Assembly: GCA_017624235.1 (NCBI GenBank)
Contig: JAGANL010000013.1
Location: 62,001-126,000, forward strand
Length of the DNA stretch: 64,000 nt
Source of the DNA: Lachnospiraceae bacterium
Lineage (GTDB): Bacteria > Bacillota > Clostridia > Lachnospirales > Lachnospiraceae
Direction of reading: 5' to 3'
A program made the translations under genes and the position numbers. The notes beneath the pieces were generated by a model. That model saw only the letters and a list, made by a program, of their open reading frames with translations, was not told the origin of the DNA and made no database searches. Positions 35,852 through 46,159 of the stretch are shown here, piece after piece (position 1 is the first letter of the stretch; each line of letters starts with the position of its first letter).

Positions 35852-35880
35852 AAAAAGCAAACCGAATATATCCGGTTTGC
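35852..35880 (-). terminator. Rho-independent terminator after the PTS gene and trpB remnant
   Basis: Perfect 8-bp stem GCAAACCG/CGGTTTGC with 8-nt loop and TTTTT tail on the minus strand. Confidence 0.85.
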
Positions 35881-36037
35881 TCTGTCTGCAACCTTTTAAA
35901 ATATAAGTGTTCTCAGGAATCATAGCTTTCCAGCAGGAGAAATTCCTCTACCATTTCCTCATTCATCAAAAAATCTATACCTTTATACTATATAATATAT
36001 GGATTTTAATATTTTATTTCACTATTTTTTCATACCC

Positions 36038-36238
36038 TTACTCCACCTTCGGCAGCTTGGACAGCGATTTTTCCAGTTCTTCGTCTGTCGAAATATAATC
36101 GCTCATCTCGCCATCGTTAAATCTCTGATAAGCCACCATATCAAAATATCCCGTTCCGGTCAGGCCGAATACGATATTCTTCTCTTCTCCGGTTTCCTTG
36201 CACTTCATAGCTTCGTCAATGGTTTGTACCGCATAACG
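36038..36238 (-). pseudogene. 3' remnant of a TrpB-like PLP enzyme gene
   Basis: Directly after the PTS stop codon (TGA 36241-36239) and in the same frame, the minus strand continues RYAVQTIDEAMKCKETGEEK, NIVFGLTGTGYFDMVAYQRF, NDGEMSDYISTDEELEKSLS, KLPKVE and a TAA at 36040-36038. This is the C-terminal ~65 residues of the TrpB2-like pyridoxal-phosphate enzymes (FGLTGTGYFDMVAY). No start codon, ribosome site or the other ~390 residues are present. The fragment is well preserved, so the deletion looks recent or the tail is under some selection. Best read as a deletion remnant whose terminator still serves the PTS transcript. Confidence 0.85.
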
Positions 36239-38395
36239 TCAAGAAATATCAGAAATCAAAAATCGTTCTCCAGCCCGAACCCGTCCTTCTTTCTCCAAAC
36301 GAATCCCCGCATACTGTTCCGTATTGGTCACAATCACCGGAGTAACCGTGCGATATCCTTCCTGACGGATTCCCTCCAAATCCATCACACAGAGTAAATC
36401 CCCCTGCTTTACCAAATCACCGTCTTTTACCTTTACGTCAAAATATTTACCTTCCAGCCTGACCGTGTCGATTCCCATATGAATCAGCAGCTCTATTCCC
36501 GAATCCGAATGAAGCCCTATGGCATGCTTCGTTTCAAATACCATATCCACAACACCGTCAAAGGGCGCGTAGACCATTCCATCCTCCGGCTCTATGGCAG
36601 CGCCATCACCCAGCATCCTTTCTGAAAAGACACCGTCAGCGACCTTTTCCAGAGACATCGCTTCCCCGGTCATCGGAGCCGCTGTTTCCAGAGCTGCTAC
36701 TTCCGGTACTACTGTTTTCGCATCACCATCTTCTGTACCTGACACATCTGTTGGCAGCTCTCCCATAATCTTCTCTGCAGCCGGAGATGCCAGAAAATCC
36801 TCCAGATTGGACTTTATGACCGTTACCCTTGGGCCGTAAATGACCTGTACGCCATTGCCCTTTTTGATTATACCCCTTGCTCCGCTGGCATTCAATGCCG
36901 CCTCATCCACTCTTGCAGCATCCTTTACCGTCGTCCGCAGTCTCGTTGCACAGCAGTCCACATCCCGGATATTGTCCGCACCACCCAGACCCTTTACAAT
37001 GAGCGGAGAAATCTGATCTGCGGCCTCTCCGCCGGACAGTCCGGACTTTGAACCGGCTCTTCCTCCTGCCTTCTCTGCCTCCACGTCTGCCCTCGTATAA
37101 AGCTTCGCATCCGCATCTCCCTCTTCCCGTCCAGGTGTCTTGTAGTCAAACCGGCGGATTAGGAAGCCGAACAGGAAATAATATACAAAGAAATAAGCAA
37201 CCCCCACAAAGACTACATAAATCCAATTGGTTTTGTCGTTACCCTGCAGGATACCAAACAAACACAGATCAATCAACCCGCCGGAAAAGGTCATGCCTAC
37301 CCCCACCTGAAACAGGTGCATGAGCATATATGCCGCTCCGGCCAGAATGCAATGAATCACATACAGCAGAGGAGCCACAAAGAGAAATGTAAATTCCAAC
37401 GGCTCTGTGATACCTGTTACCATGGAAGTCAGCGCAGCCGAAAGCAAAAGGCCTCCTACCTGCTTCCGTTTCTCTGGTCTGGCCTGTCTGTACATGGCAA
37501 ACGCCGCTCCCGGCAGACCGAATATCATAAGTGGGAATTTACCTGCCATAAATCTCGTAGCGGACACACTGAACCGTTCGATTCCGGGAGATGCAAGCTC
37601 TGCAAAAAAGATATTCTGCGCTCCCTCTATCAGCTGCCCGTTCACCATGGCAGTTCCGCCTACTGCTGTCTGCCAGAACGGCAGATAAAACACATGATGC
37701 AGTCCAAAAGGAATCAAAGCCCGTTCCATCAGACCATAAATCCACGTTCCCGCATAGCCCGAGTTCAACACCACATCCCCGACCAGATAGATGCCTCTCT
37801 GTACCGGCGGCCACAGATAAAACATGATGATACCGACTATCAGATAGGTCACTGAGCTGACGATCGGTACAAATCTTGTTCCGCCAAAAAAGGACAGAAC
37901 CTGCGGCAGCTCAATCTTATAAAACCGGTTATGCAGCGCAGCCACACCCAGACCGACGATAATACCGCCAAATACTCCCATCTGTAAGGATGTAATACCC
38001 AGTACATCCGCTGCCGCACCGGCTAACAGAGCTTCTTCTCCGCCATGAAGCCGGATCATCGCACCGATGGAAGCGTGCATGATAAAAAAGGCAATCGCTG
38101 CCGAAAGCGCCGCAACCTCCTTTTCCCGTTTTGCCATACCGATTGCCACTCCCATAGCAAACAGAATCGGCAAATTGGCAAAGACAATATCTCCCGCCTG
38201 ACTCATAACCGTCAGAATCGAATAAACAAACGACCCTGGCCCCATGATTCCACTCAATCCATACGTCTGAAGCATCGTTTCATTCGTAAAAGATCCCCCG
38301 ATGCCAAGAAACAGCCCCGCAACCGGCAGAATCGCAATCGGCAGCATGAAAGAACGCCCGACACGCTGCAACACACCAAATAATTTATCTTTCAT
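36239..38395 (-). CDS. PTS transporter EIICBA, glucose/maltose family
   Basis: 718 residues with all three domains. EIIC ~1-410 (VGRSFMLPIAILPVAGLFLG, ERALIPFGLHHVFYLPFWQT, SMVTGITEPLEFTFLFVAPL), EIIB with the phosphorylated Cys in NIRDVDCCATRLRTTVKDAA near 480, an Ala/Pro-rich linker, and EIIA ending with FETKHAIGLHSDSGIELLIH then MGIDTV (phospho-His). The IPFGLHHVFYLPFWQT form resembles MalX/alpha-glucoside and related permeases more than PtsG; substrate not settled (glucose, maltose or another alpha-glucoside). No neighbouring glucosidase or antiterminator gene. Its stop abuts the trpB remnant. Confidence 0.9.
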   Translation of the reverse strand: MKDKLFGVLQRVGRSFMLPIAILPVAGLFLGIGGSFTNETMLQTYGLSGIMGPGSFVYSILTVMSQAGDIVFANLPILFAMGVAIGMAKREKEVAALSAAIAFFIMHASIGAMIRLHGGEEALLAGAAADVLGITSLQMGVFGGIIVGLGVAALHNRFYKIELPQVLSFFGGTRFVPIVSSVTYLIVGIIMFYLWPPVQRGIYLVGDVVLNSGYAGTWIYGLMERALIPFGLHHVFYLPFWQTAVGGTAMVNGQLIEGAQNIFFAELASPGIERFSVSATRFMAGKFPLMIFGLPGAAFAMYRQARPEKRKQVGGLLLSAALTSMVTGITEPLEFTFLFVAPLLYVIHCILAGAAYMLMHLFQVGVGMTFSGGLIDLCLFGILQGNDKTNWIYVVFVGVAYFFVYYFLFGFLIRRFDYKTPGREEGDADAKLYTRADVEAEKAGGRAGSKSGLSGGEAADQISPLIVKGLGGADNIRDVDCCATRLRTTVKDAARVDEAALNASGARGIIKKGNGVQVIYGPRVTVIKSNLEDFLASPAAEKIMGELPTDVSGTEDGDAKTVVPEVAALETAAPMTGEAMSLEKVADGVFSERMLGDGAAIEPEDGMVYAPFDGVVDMVFETKHAIGLHSDSGIELLIHMGIDTVRLEGKYFDVKVKDGDLVKQGDLLCVMDLEGIRQEGYRTVTPVIVTNTEQYAGIRLEKEGRVRAGERFLISDIS

Positions 38396-38461
38396 CTTCC
38401 TTTTCTCTCCTTTTTCAGAGTTTACACAGTCTTCCTTTTATTCTTACCAGATAAACCCTTT

Positions 38462-38489
38462 TCTATAATCAACCAAAATAAAAAGACAA
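38462..38489 (-). promoter_or_regulatory. Possible promoter of the PTS gene
   Basis: TTGTCT (38489-38484), 16 bp, TATAGA (38467-38462) on the minus strand, ~70 bp before the start codon. Moderate match only. Confidence 0.4.
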
Positions 38490-38508
38490 AGATAATACAA
38501 TCAACCAG

Positions 38509-38798
38509 CAGTTCGCCCCCTGCCAGCCGCCATCCGTTACAGACAGGCTCCCCGGTTCAAATTCGAGACATACAGAAGGACTGAGTATTTTCTTCACAGA
38601 GCCATCATCATCCCAGGGAGAAAGCGGCAAGGATGCCGCTTTCAGGATTCCCTGCGCAGGGACGCGCATGGAATCCGACCCGGACGGATTCGTAATACTA
38701 TATTGCTCTGTTTAGAAAATACTCAGTCCTTCTGTCGTCTCCGAATTTGAACCGGGGAGCCTGTCTGCAATGGATGGCGGCTGGCTGGGGGCGAACTG
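38509..38798. repeat. Near-palindromic repeat element, copy 1 (~290 bp)
   Basis: Terminal inverted repeats begin CAGTTCGCCCCC at 38509 and end with its complement at 38798; the arms pair over ~90 bp with a few mismatches (for example GGCTCCCCGGTTCAAATTCG, AGAAGGACTGAGTATTTTC). The centre has a hairpin AGCGGCA/TGCCGCT and a GGATTCC/GGAATCC stem with CCTGCGCAGG. A second copy lies at 57121-57394 with the centre inverted. Fills the gap between the PTS gene and mfd; a short open frame in it is not a gene. May act as terminator for mfd. Confidence 0.85.
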
Positions 38799-38817
38799 CC
38801 TCCCACATTCTATACTT

Positions 38818-41800
38818 TTATACCAACATCTGCATCTGCTCTACCAGCTCCTCCACCAGTGAAAGCAAAAGCTCCGCATCCTTCTCCACCATACCATACT
38901 TCTTATAATGATACGTAAACACCGGAACCCCCTTGGCAGAAAACTTCAGATGATTTCCACTGGCTTCCAGCAGAATCGGAATCTTATCCACATGGATTCG
39001 AGCATCCTCCTTCATCGTCATGACGATTTCCTCATTTTTACCCTTTAACTCCGTCACATACAGCTTATGTGCCGCCACACGGATGAGCGAGATACGCAGA
39101 AGATTATCCACTGATTTGGGTATCTCTCCAAAGCGGTCCAGCAGTTCTTCCTTCATATCCTCACATTCCGCCTGATTCTCAATACCGGCAATCCGCTTAT
39201 AAATTTCCAGCTTCTGCACCTCATTGACAATATAAGAAGGCGGAATAAAGGCATCCACGTCCAAATCGACCGTCGTGCCGAAATCCTCCACCGTCTCGAT
39301 GCCTTTGAGCTTTTTGACCTCCTCGTTCAGCATCTTGCAGTACAGATCATAGCCGACAGCCTCCATATGTCCGCTCTGGCTCATGCCGAGCAGATTGCCC
39401 GCTCCGCGGATTTCCAGGTCACGCATGGCTATCTTAAAGCCGCTGCCCAGATCCGTAAATTCACGAATGGCCTGCAGACGCTTCTCGGCCACTTCCTTTA
39501 GCATCTTATCCCGCTTGTACATCAGAAAGGCGTAAGCAGTTCGATTGGAACGTCCCACACGTCCCCTCAGCTGATAAAGCTGGGAAAGACCCATATTATC
39601 GGAATCATGAATAATCATCGTATTGGCATTGGAAATATCCAGACCCGTCTCAATAATCGTGGTCGATACGAGCACATCGATTTCACCGCTGATAAACTCA
39701 TACATGATACGCTCCAGCTCCCGTTCCCGCATCTGTCCGTGCGCAAAGGCTACATTGGCCTCCGGTACGAGCTTCTGGATACCGGCAGCAATATCGGCAA
39801 TATTGTTGACACGGTTGTATACATAATATACCTGACCATTTCTAGACAGCTCTCTGACGATCGCCTCCCGTACCATTTCCTCATTGTATTCCATGACATA
39901 GGTCTGAATCGGCATACGGTCATTTGGCGGCTCCTCCAGCACGCTCATATCCCGGATGCCGATAAGGCTCATATGAAGTGTTCTCGGAATCGGCGTCGCC
40001 GTCAGCGTCAGTACATCCACATTGTCACGCAGCTTCTTAATCTTCTCCTTATCCGCCACACCGAAACGTTGCTCTTCATCAATAATCAAAAGCCCCAAAT
40101 CCTTAAACTGCATATCCCTGGAAAGTACCCGATGCGTTCCGATTACGATGTCGCACAGGCCCTTTTTCAGCGCTTCCAGTGTTTTTTTCTGCTCTGCCGG
40201 GGTCTTAAAGCGGGACATCAGGTCTACCCGGATGGGGAAATCCTTCATACGCTGCACAAATGTATTGTAATGCTGCTGGGCCAGAATCGTCGTAGGCACC
40301 AAAAATACGACCTGCTTTCCGTCCTGTACCGCCTTAAAGGCCGCACGGATGGCAACCTCCGTTTTACCATAGCCCACATCCCCGCAAACGAGACGATCCA
40401 TGATCTTGCTGCTTTCCATATCCTTCTTGGTGGCTTCAATAGCAGCCGACTGGTCTGCCGTCTCCTCATAGGGGAACATCTCCTCGAACTCCCGCTGCCA
40501 GACCGTATCCCTGCCAAAAGCGTAGCCGCTCTTTTCCTGCCTGATGGCATACAGGCGCACCAGATCCTGCGCAACCTCCGATACCGCGCCCTTGACCCTT
40601 GCCTTGGTCTTATTCCATTCCTGTGTGCCCAGCTTATTCAGCTTCGGCTTCTTCGCCGCATCCGCCGAAGCATATTTCTGAATGACATCAAAACCCGTCG
40701 CCAGAATATAGAGATTTCCACCGTCCCGGTATTCAATCTTCATATAATCCTTAACGATCCTGTCGCTCTCTACCTTTTCAATTCCACGGTAAATTCCTAG
40801 ACCGTGTGTCTCATGCACCACATAATCCCCGACCTTCAGGTCATTAAAATCATTGATCTTCTGACCCTCGTACCGCTTTTTCTTTTTCTTCTTTTTCTTT
40901 TCGGCTCCAAAAATATCACTTTCCGAAATGACCACAAACTTTAGGAGCGGATATTCAAAGCCCCGAAGGACATGTCCATAGCAGGTCATGACCTCGCCCG
41001 GCGCCAGCTCCCTCATCGGATCCTCGCTGTAAAAGGCGGTCACTTCCTGCTCCGTCAAATCATCTGCCAGACGTCTGGCACGGGTTCTGGAGCCGGATAA
41101 GAGCAGAATCCGAAAGCCGTTCTTTTTATACCGCTTCAAATCCTTTAACAGCATTTCAAAGCTGTTATTATAGGATGGCATGGATTTTGCCATGATATCA
41201 TAACGGCTCTCCGGCTTCACAATAGAGTCCTTCATATCAATGGCCGAAAGCGTCACGACCGGATAATGCTGCATTCTGGCCTTCGTCTCTTCCACCGAAT
41301 AAAGCAGATTCATCTGGCCCGGCAAAATATAGCCCTTCTCCGCACGGGTCATCATACTTTCCCGAAACTCCAGCTCTACCGCGTCGGCATGCTCTCTGAT
41401 TCTGGACGGTTCATCGAGAAAGATACAGGTTCTGCGATCCCGAAACAGATCCAGAAAGGAAGCCACATCTTCATAAAAGTAACGCACATAGCCTTCCAGA
41501 TTGGCCATGGACTGAAACTCCATAACCTCCTCCTTCAGCTGCTTAACCTGCGTGGAAAGCCGGTGTGCTTCCTCTGTTTTAAACTGGTCTTTTAAGGTTT
41601 TGACCGTTCGTATCATCTCTTTTTCAATCGACTTCATACCCTTTTCCAGACGCTTTTTATCCAGAATCATTTCCGTCGCCGGGTAAATGCTCACAGATTC
41701 CAGCTTTTCCACAGAACGCTGGCTCAGGATATCAAAACTGCGAATGGAATCTACCTCTTCTCCCCACAGCTCAATACGGTAAGGATTCTCCTCCGTCAGA

Positions 41801-42345
41801 TCAAAAATATCCACAATACCGCCCCGGATGGAAAACTGCCCCGGAGCCTCCACCTGATAATTTTTCTCATATCCCATGGCCACAAGCTGTTCTGCCAGTT
41901 CACTCTCATTGACCGTACCACGCCTGCGAATGGAAATGACGCAGTCACGCAGTACCGAAAGCGGCACCTGAGGCGCCATAAATGCCGAAAAGGTCGTCAC
42001 AATCGTCACCGGCCTGCCTTCCAGGATACGTCTGAGACTGCGTATTCTCTCCGTGGTAAGACGGTTTCCATGCACATCGGCCTGATAAAAAATCAGATCC
42101 TTTGCCGGAAACAACATGACATTTCTGTCATAAAATTTGTAATCCTCATAGATTTCCCGCGCGCGCAGATCGCTGAACGTGACGAGAAGCCTGCATGGAA
42201 AATCCTGCGAAAGTCCATATACCATATGCAGTTTCTGTGAATCCACACAGCCGGACAATGCCAGCACGGTGTGCTCCTGTTGCAGCTGCTTAAGCATCTC
42301 CTCATATCCGGCAAGATCCTTAAGCGGTGCGGTTAATGCTCTCAT
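38818..42345 (-). CDS. mfd: Transcription-repair coupling factor Mfd
   Basis: 1175 residues from ATG 42345; a GTG 36 bp upstream is less likely. Order: UvrB-homology region, RNA polymerase-interaction domain ([34 protein letters not shown]), helicase motifs ([100 protein letters not shown]) and TRCF C-terminal domain. Removes stalled RNA polymerase and recruits UvrABC. An uninterrupted run of eight Lys at about residue 498 precedes RYEGQK, encoded by an A-rich tract. Confidence 0.97.
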   Translation of the reverse strand: MRALTAPLKDLAGYEEMLKQLQQEHTVLALSGCVDSQKLHMVYGLSQDFPCRLLVTFSDLRAREIYEDYKFYDRNVMLFPAKDLIFYQADVHGNRLTTERIRSLRRILEGRPVTIVTTFSAFMAPQVPLSVLRDCVISIRRRGTVNESELAEQLVAMGYEKNYQVEAPGQFSIRGGIVDIFDLTEENPYRIELWGEEVDSIRSFDILSQRSVEKLESVSIYPATEMILDKKRLEKGMKSIEKEMIRTVKTLKDQFKTEEAHRLSTQVKQLKEEVMEFQSMANLEGYVRYFYEDVASFLDLFRDRRTCIFLDEPSRIREHADAVELEFRESMMTRAEKGYILPGQMNLLYSVEETKARMQHYPVVTLSAIDMKDSIVKPESRYDIMAKSMPSYNNSFEMLLKDLKRYKKNGFRILLLSGSRTRARRLADDLTEQEVTAFYSEDPMRELAPGEVMTCYGHVLRGFEYPLLKFVVISESDIFGAEKKKKKKKKRYEGQKINDFNDLKVGDYVVHETHGLGIYRGIEKVESDRIVKDYMKIEYRDGGNLYILATGFDVIQKYASADAAKKPKLNKLGTQEWNKTKARVKGAVSEVAQDLVRLYAIRQEKSGYAFGRDTVWQREFEEMFPYEETADQSAAIEATKKDMESSKIMDRLVCGDVGYGKTEVAIRAAFKAVQDGKQVVFLVPTTILAQQHYNTFVQRMKDFPIRVDLMSRFKTPAEQKKTLEALKKGLCDIVIGTHRVLSRDMQFKDLGLLIIDEEQRFGVADKEKIKKLRDNVDVLTLTATPIPRTLHMSLIGIRDMSVLEEPPNDRMPIQTYVMEYNEEMVREAIVRELSRNGQVYYVYNRVNNIADIAAGIQKLVPEANVAFAHGQMRERELERIMYEFISGEIDVLVSTTIIETGLDISNANTMIIHDSDNMGLSQLYQLRGRVGRSNRTAYAFLMYKRDKMLKEVAEKRLQAIREFTDLGSGFKIAMRDLEIRGAGNLLGMSQSGHMEAVGYDLYCKMLNEEVKKLKGIETVEDFGTTVDLDVDAFIPPSYIVNEVQKLEIYKRIAGIENQAECEDMKEELLDRFGEIPKSVDNLLRISLIRVAAHKLYVTELKGKNEEIVMTMKEDARIHVDKIPILLEASGNHLKFSAKGVPVFTYHYKKYGMVEKDAELLLSLVEELVEQMQMLV

Positions 42346-42401
42346 TCCAATACCTCTGTCTCCCTGCCGGTACACGGGCACCCACGCTCCCTATATCGGC
42401 A

Positions 42402-42971
42402 CTATGCTTTCTTATTATATAAATTCATGGCCGCATCCACCTCGTCTTTTATCAGAAGCCTGACTGCTTCTGCGGCCTTCTTTCCGCTTTCTTCCATGAT
42501 TTTCTGCTCGTCCTGCGTAAAATGTCCCAGAACATAATCTGCAAGATCCCAGCCCTTCGGCTTTTCCCCGACTCCGACTTTGATCCTCAGGAATGTATCA
42601 TGTCCAAGATGGGCAATAATATTTTTGATACCGTTATGCCCTCCCGCACTTCCCTTTTTTCGAATTCTAAGCTGTCCCACATCCAGACTGATGTCATCGT
42701 AAATGACCACCAGCTCTGTCTTTTCATCTATCTTGTAATAGTCAACCAGCTCCCGGATGCTCTCGCCACTCAGGTTCATAAAGGTCTGCGGCTTTGCCAG
42801 AATGACCTTCTGCCCGTCCATGTAGCCCTTTCCAATCACTGCTTTATGCTTCTTTTCCAGCATTCCGATCCCATTCTCTTCTGCTATTACATCTATGATT
42901 CCAAAGCCTGCGTTATGCCTTGTATTCTGATAATCTCTGCCCGGATTTCCCAGACCCGCTATGATGAACAT
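42402..42971 (-). CDS. pth: Peptidyl-tRNA hydrolase
   Basis: 189 residues from ATG 42971 (AAAGGAGATTCAAAC). Motifs: MFIIAGLGNPGRDYQNTRHN with the catalytic His region, KPQTFMNLSGESIRELVDYY, VVIYDDISLDVGQLRIRKKG and GSAGGHNGIKNIIAHLGHDT. Recycles peptidyl-tRNA dropped by ribosomes. Lies 56 bp upstream of mfd, as in many Clostridia and Bacilli. Confidence 0.96.
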   Translation of the reverse strand: MFIIAGLGNPGRDYQNTRHNAGFGIIDVIAEENGIGMLEKKHKAVIGKGYMDGQKVILAKPQTFMNLSGESIRELVDYYKIDEKTELVVIYDDISLDVGQLRIRKKGSAGGHNGIKNIIAHLGHDTFLRIKVGVGEKPKGWDLADYVLGHFTQDEQKIMEESGKKAAEAVRLLIKDEVDAAMNLYNKKA

Positions 42972-43023
42972 GTTTGAATCTCCTTTTGTTCCTTTTCCTT
43001 TTACCGAACATTTAGTATAACAC

Positions 43024-43051
43024 AAAAGCAGGGGTGAAACAACACCCCTGC
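43024..43051 (-). terminator. Terminator after spoVG
   Basis: Perfect 9-bp stem GCAGGGGTG/CACCCCTGC, 6-nt loop, TTTT tail on the minus strand, between spoVG and pth. Confidence 0.8.
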
Positions 43052-43077
43052 CTGACTGCTAATCCCTGTATTTACGC

Positions 43078-43347
43078 TTATTCTTCCGGTTCTGCAAGCG
43101 CCTTCTCATAGCTTGCCAGAATCATCCTCTGAATCGTATCACGCGTCTCTGAATTGATTGGATGTGCGATATCCCGATATTCACCATCCGTCGCCTTTTT
43201 GCTTGGCATTGCAATGAATAATCCCTTTTCGCCTTCGATCACCTTAATATCATGAACTACAAATTCATCATCCAGTGTGATGGATACAATGGCCTTCATT
43301 TTTCCTTCTTTGGTAATTTTTCTTACACGTACATCCGTAATTTTCAC
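43078..43347 (-). CDS. spoVG: RNA-binding regulator SpoVG
   Basis: 89 residues, normal size. Starts [20 protein letters not shown] and holds [20 protein letters not shown] and AMPSKK, the SpoVG signature; [20 protein letters not shown] follows. Small nucleic-acid-binding regulator affecting sporulation, septation and surface functions. Own terminator at 43024. Confidence 0.95.
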   Translation of the reverse strand: MKITDVRVRKITKEGKMKAIVSITLDDEFVVHDIKVIEGEKGLFIAMPSKKATDGEYRDIAHPINSETRDTIQRMILASYEKALAEPEE

Positions 43348-43408
43348 TTATGCTGCCCCCTTCCAGTCAATCCTTTGCTGTACTTTCTATCCCATATCTG
43401 TCAAAGTA

Positions 43409-44527
43409 TTAAAGAATGTACCTCTCATTCTTCTCTACCACGATCTTAATGCCATCCTCGCCTACATGATAAGAGTTCGCACGAATGGTATCGCGGCTCT
43501 CCACGATACAGTTCTCAATATGCGTATTGTCCCCGATGTAAACGTCATTGAGAATAATGGAATTCTTAATCACACAGTTGTTTCCGATAAAGGTCTTTTT
43601 AAAGATGACGGAATTCTCGACGGTTCCGTTCACGATACAGCCGCTGGAAATCAGGCTGTTTTTGACCTTTGCTCCCGGGCTATATTTCGCCGGCGGAAGA
43701 TCGTCCACCTTGGAATAAATATCAGGATACTGACGGAAGAAGTAATTGCGAATCTCCGGCTTGAGGAAATCCATGTTTGTCCTGAAGTAATCCTCCACCG
43801 TTGCAATGTTGCTCCAGTATTCTTTAATCTTATAGCCGTAAATTCCCTTCATATCCTTATAACGGATCAGGATATCCTTTACAAAGTCTGTTCTGTCCTC
43901 TTCCGCACAGCGCTCGATCAGTTCGATGAGCAGACGGCGGCGGATGACATAGATACCACAGGACACTGTATTGGATTTGGCTACGATCGGTTTTTCCTCA
44001 AATTCCTCGATACGGCTCTCCTCGTTCATCTTAATCGTACCGAAACGCTCTACATTTACATTGGCCGGCATGTCACGGCAAACCAGTGTGATATCCGCTT
44101 TCTTTGCAATATGATATTCTAACAGCTTATTATAGTCCATCTTGTAGACACAATCACCAGAAGCGATGACTACATAAGGCTCATGGCTGCTCTTTAAGAA
44201 AGAAAGATTCTGGTACATCGCATCTGCCGTTCCGCGATACCAATTGCTGTTATCCGCTGTCACGGTAGGGGTAAATACATACAAACCGCCCTGCTTACGT
44301 CCGAAGTCCCACCATTTGGAGGAGCTTAAATGCTCATTTAAGCTGCGGGCATTGTACTGTGTAAATACGCCGACCTTCTGAATATGTGAATTGGACATAT
44401 TGCTGAGTGCAAAGTCGATGCTCCGGTAACTTCCTGCAATCGGCATCGCTGCAATCGCGCGTTTTTGTGACAATTCCTTCATTCTGTGATTATTTCCGCC
44501 TGCTAAAATTATTCCGATTGCTCTCAT
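43409..44527 (-). CDS. glgD: ADP-glucose pyrophosphorylase regulatory-type subunit GlgD
   Basis: 372 residues. N-terminus [20 protein letters not shown] lacks the complete GxGxRLxPLT loop of catalytic GlgC, as expected for the GlgD subunit; C-terminal left-handed helix repeats ([22 protein letters not shown] text). Partners with GlgC in glycogen synthesis. Start ATG overlaps the glgC stop by 4 bp (ATGA). Confidence 0.93.
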   Translation of the reverse strand: MRAIGIILAGGNNHRMKELSQKRAIAAMPIAGSYRSIDFALSNMSNSHIQKVGVFTQYNARSLNEHLSSSKWWDFGRKQGGLYVFTPTVTADNSNWYRGTADAMYQNLSFLKSSHEPYVVIASGDCVYKMDYNKLLEYHIAKKADITLVCRDMPANVNVERFGTIKMNEESRIEEFEEKPIVAKSNTVSCGIYVIRRRLLIELIERCAEEDRTDFVKDILIRYKDMKGIYGYKIKEYWSNIATVEDYFRTNMDFLKPEIRNYFFRQYPDIYSKVDDLPPAKYSPGAKVKNSLISSGCIVNGTVENSVIFKKTFIGNNCVIKNSIILNDVYIGDNTHIENCIVESRDTIRANSYHVGEDGIKIVVEKNERYIL

Positions 44528-45798
44528 GCCTCGTCACCTGCCTTAATCAATGATTTTCCGCTTGCAAGACAAGCATCCCTGTAGTCTTCTGTCGTTGTCT
44601 TTCCGAAGATTACGGTATTCTTTCCAACGGTGATACCATCCGGTATATAGCTCTTCTCTCCAACCGTTACCAGTCCATGGTTATAGATATGCGGAGCGGT
44701 ATCGTTCTCTGCCTCTTCGCCTTCACCGAGCTTCACGTCATTGCCGATTTCCACATTTTCTGCAATGATGCCCTTCTGAACCGAGCAGTTCTTACCGATT
44801 ACCGTACCATTCATAATAATCGAATCTCTGACCACCGTTCCTTCACCGATTGTAACACCACAGCCGATTACGGAATTATATACCTTACCGTAAATATCGC
44901 TGCCTTCACCGATGATACTTCCCTCTACCTCGCTGGTATCCGCTATGTACTGAGGCGGCAGAATATCGCTCTTGGTATAAATCTTCCAGTATTCCTCATA
45001 CAGATTAAATTCCGGTACGAGGTCGATCAGCTCCATATTGGCTTCCCAATAAGAATGAAGAGTTCCCACATCCTTCCAATAGCCGTTATATTCATATGCG
45101 TAAAGCGGCTTTCCGGCTGTATGGCAGTGCGGAATCACATGCTTTCCAAAGTCCAGACCCGGCTGCTCCGCATTGACAAGCAGAGCTTCCTTCAGAGTTT
45201 TCCAGTTGAAAATATAGATACCCATGGAGGCAAGGTTACTGCGCGGATTTTCCGGTTTTTCCTCAAAATCTATGATTTTACGCTTATCATCGGTGATTAC
45301 GATACCAAAACGTTTTGCTTCTTCAATCGGCACCGGCATAGCGGCAATCGTTACCTCCGCATTGTTTGCCTTATGGAAGTCCAGCATGACCTCATAATCC
45401 ATCTTATAAATATGATCACCAGAAAGTATCAGCACATAATCCGGATTGTATGTATCCATATAATCAATATTCTGGTAGATTGCATTCGCAGTTCCCGTAT
45501 ACCATTCGCTGTTCGTGCTCTTTTCATATGGCGGCAGAACCGTCACTCCACCGATATTTCTGTCCAGATCCCACGGAATACCGATTCCGATATGCGTATT
45601 CAGCCGAAGCGGCTGATACTGTGTCAGTACACCGACCGTATCGACGCCGGAATTGATACAGTTGCTGAGTGGGAAATCGATAATTCTGTACTTACCGCCA
45701 AAGGCTACCGCCGGTTTGGCTACCTTGGAGGTCAGAACACCAAGCCTGCTTCCCTGTCCGCCGGCTAACAGCATGGCAATCATTTCTTTCTTAATCAT
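44524..45798 (-). CDS. glgC: Glucose-1-phosphate adenylyltransferase GlgC
   Basis: 424 residues. [20 protein letters not shown] with [20 protein letters not shown] (nucleotide loop and PAVxFGGxYRIIDFxLSN), [31 protein letters not shown] and [20 protein letters not shown] are GlgC hallmarks. Makes ADP-glucose for glycogen. First gene of a glgC-glgD operon from the promoter at 45852. Confidence 0.96.
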   Translation of the reverse strand: MIKKEMIAMLLAGGQGSRLGVLTSKVAKPAVAFGGKYRIIDFPLSNCINSGVDTVGVLTQYQPLRLNTHIGIGIPWDLDRNIGGVTVLPPYEKSTNSEWYTGTANAIYQNIDYMDTYNPDYVLILSGDHIYKMDYEVMLDFHKANNAEVTIAAMPVPIEEAKRFGIVITDDKRKIIDFEEKPENPRSNLASMGIYIFNWKTLKEALLVNAEQPGLDFGKHVIPHCHTAGKPLYAYEYNGYWKDVGTLHSYWEANMELIDLVPEFNLYEEYWKIYTKSDILPPQYIADTSEVEGSIIGEGSDIYGKVYNSVIGCGVTIGEGTVVRDSIIMNGTVIGKNCSVQKGIIAENVEIGNDVKLGEGEEAENDTAPHIYNHGLVTVGEKSYIPDGITVGKNTVIFGKTTTEDYRDACLASGKSLIKAGDEA

Positions 45799-45851
45799 GT
45801 CATCACCTCATACTAGTCATTTTTTAGGACTTTAATCTACCCGTTATCCAT

Positions 45852-45880
45852 AGTATATCATAAGTTTCTTGAAAAGTGAA
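45852..45880 (-). promoter_or_regulatory. Promoter of glgC-glgD
   Basis: TTCACT (45880-45875), 17 bp, TATACT (45857-45852) on the minus strand, 54 bp before glgC. The rest of the gap 45799-46159 is AT-rich and holds only this and the murC promoter. Confidence 0.6.
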
Positions 45881-46067
45881 TATTTATTACAAGATAATTC
45901 CCTATTCGCTGCATTTTTCATGTAAATATTTTACAATTATTTTTTTCCATATTTTCCAATACTTGTGCATTTTATATATTTTTTTCGATTGGTTTTTGTA
46001 ATTTTTCCACGTCTTTTCTTTCTGATGCTCCACCGCAATTTTTCTTTCCATTTCCTGCAAATTTCTC

Positions 46068-46096
46068 TTGGTTTTATTTTCCCATATGCGTATAAT
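46068..46096 (+). promoter_or_regulatory. Promoter of murC
   Basis: TTGGTT (46068-46073), 17 bp, TATAAT (46091-46096), 64 bp before the start codon. Confidence 0.65.
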
Positions 46097-46159
46097 ACTA
46101 AGGAGACAGGAAACATAAAATAAATCCATAAAATATAAAGAAAGAATAGGAAGTGCGCT

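Noticed and set aside
35679..35891. 70-codon minus-strand frame in the gap after the trpB remnant
   Set aside because: It runs through a terminator hairpin and a promoter and has no start signal or known domain.
38469..38669. 66-codon minus-strand frame inside repeat copy 1
   Set aside because: It is formed by the palindromic element, has no ribosome site and is not kept in copy 2.
39607..40800. 397-codon plus-strand frame opposite mfd
   Set aside because: Antisense to the Mfd helicase motifs; codon phase mirrors the real gene.
40880..40910. Poly-lysine tract in mfd as a frameshift or phase-variation site
   Set aside because: The tract mixes AAG and AAA codons and is not a long mononucleotide run, and the gene is intact.
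44677..45768. 363-codon plus-strand frame opposite glgC
   Set aside because: Complement of a strongly conserved gene; composition is that of a shadow frame.
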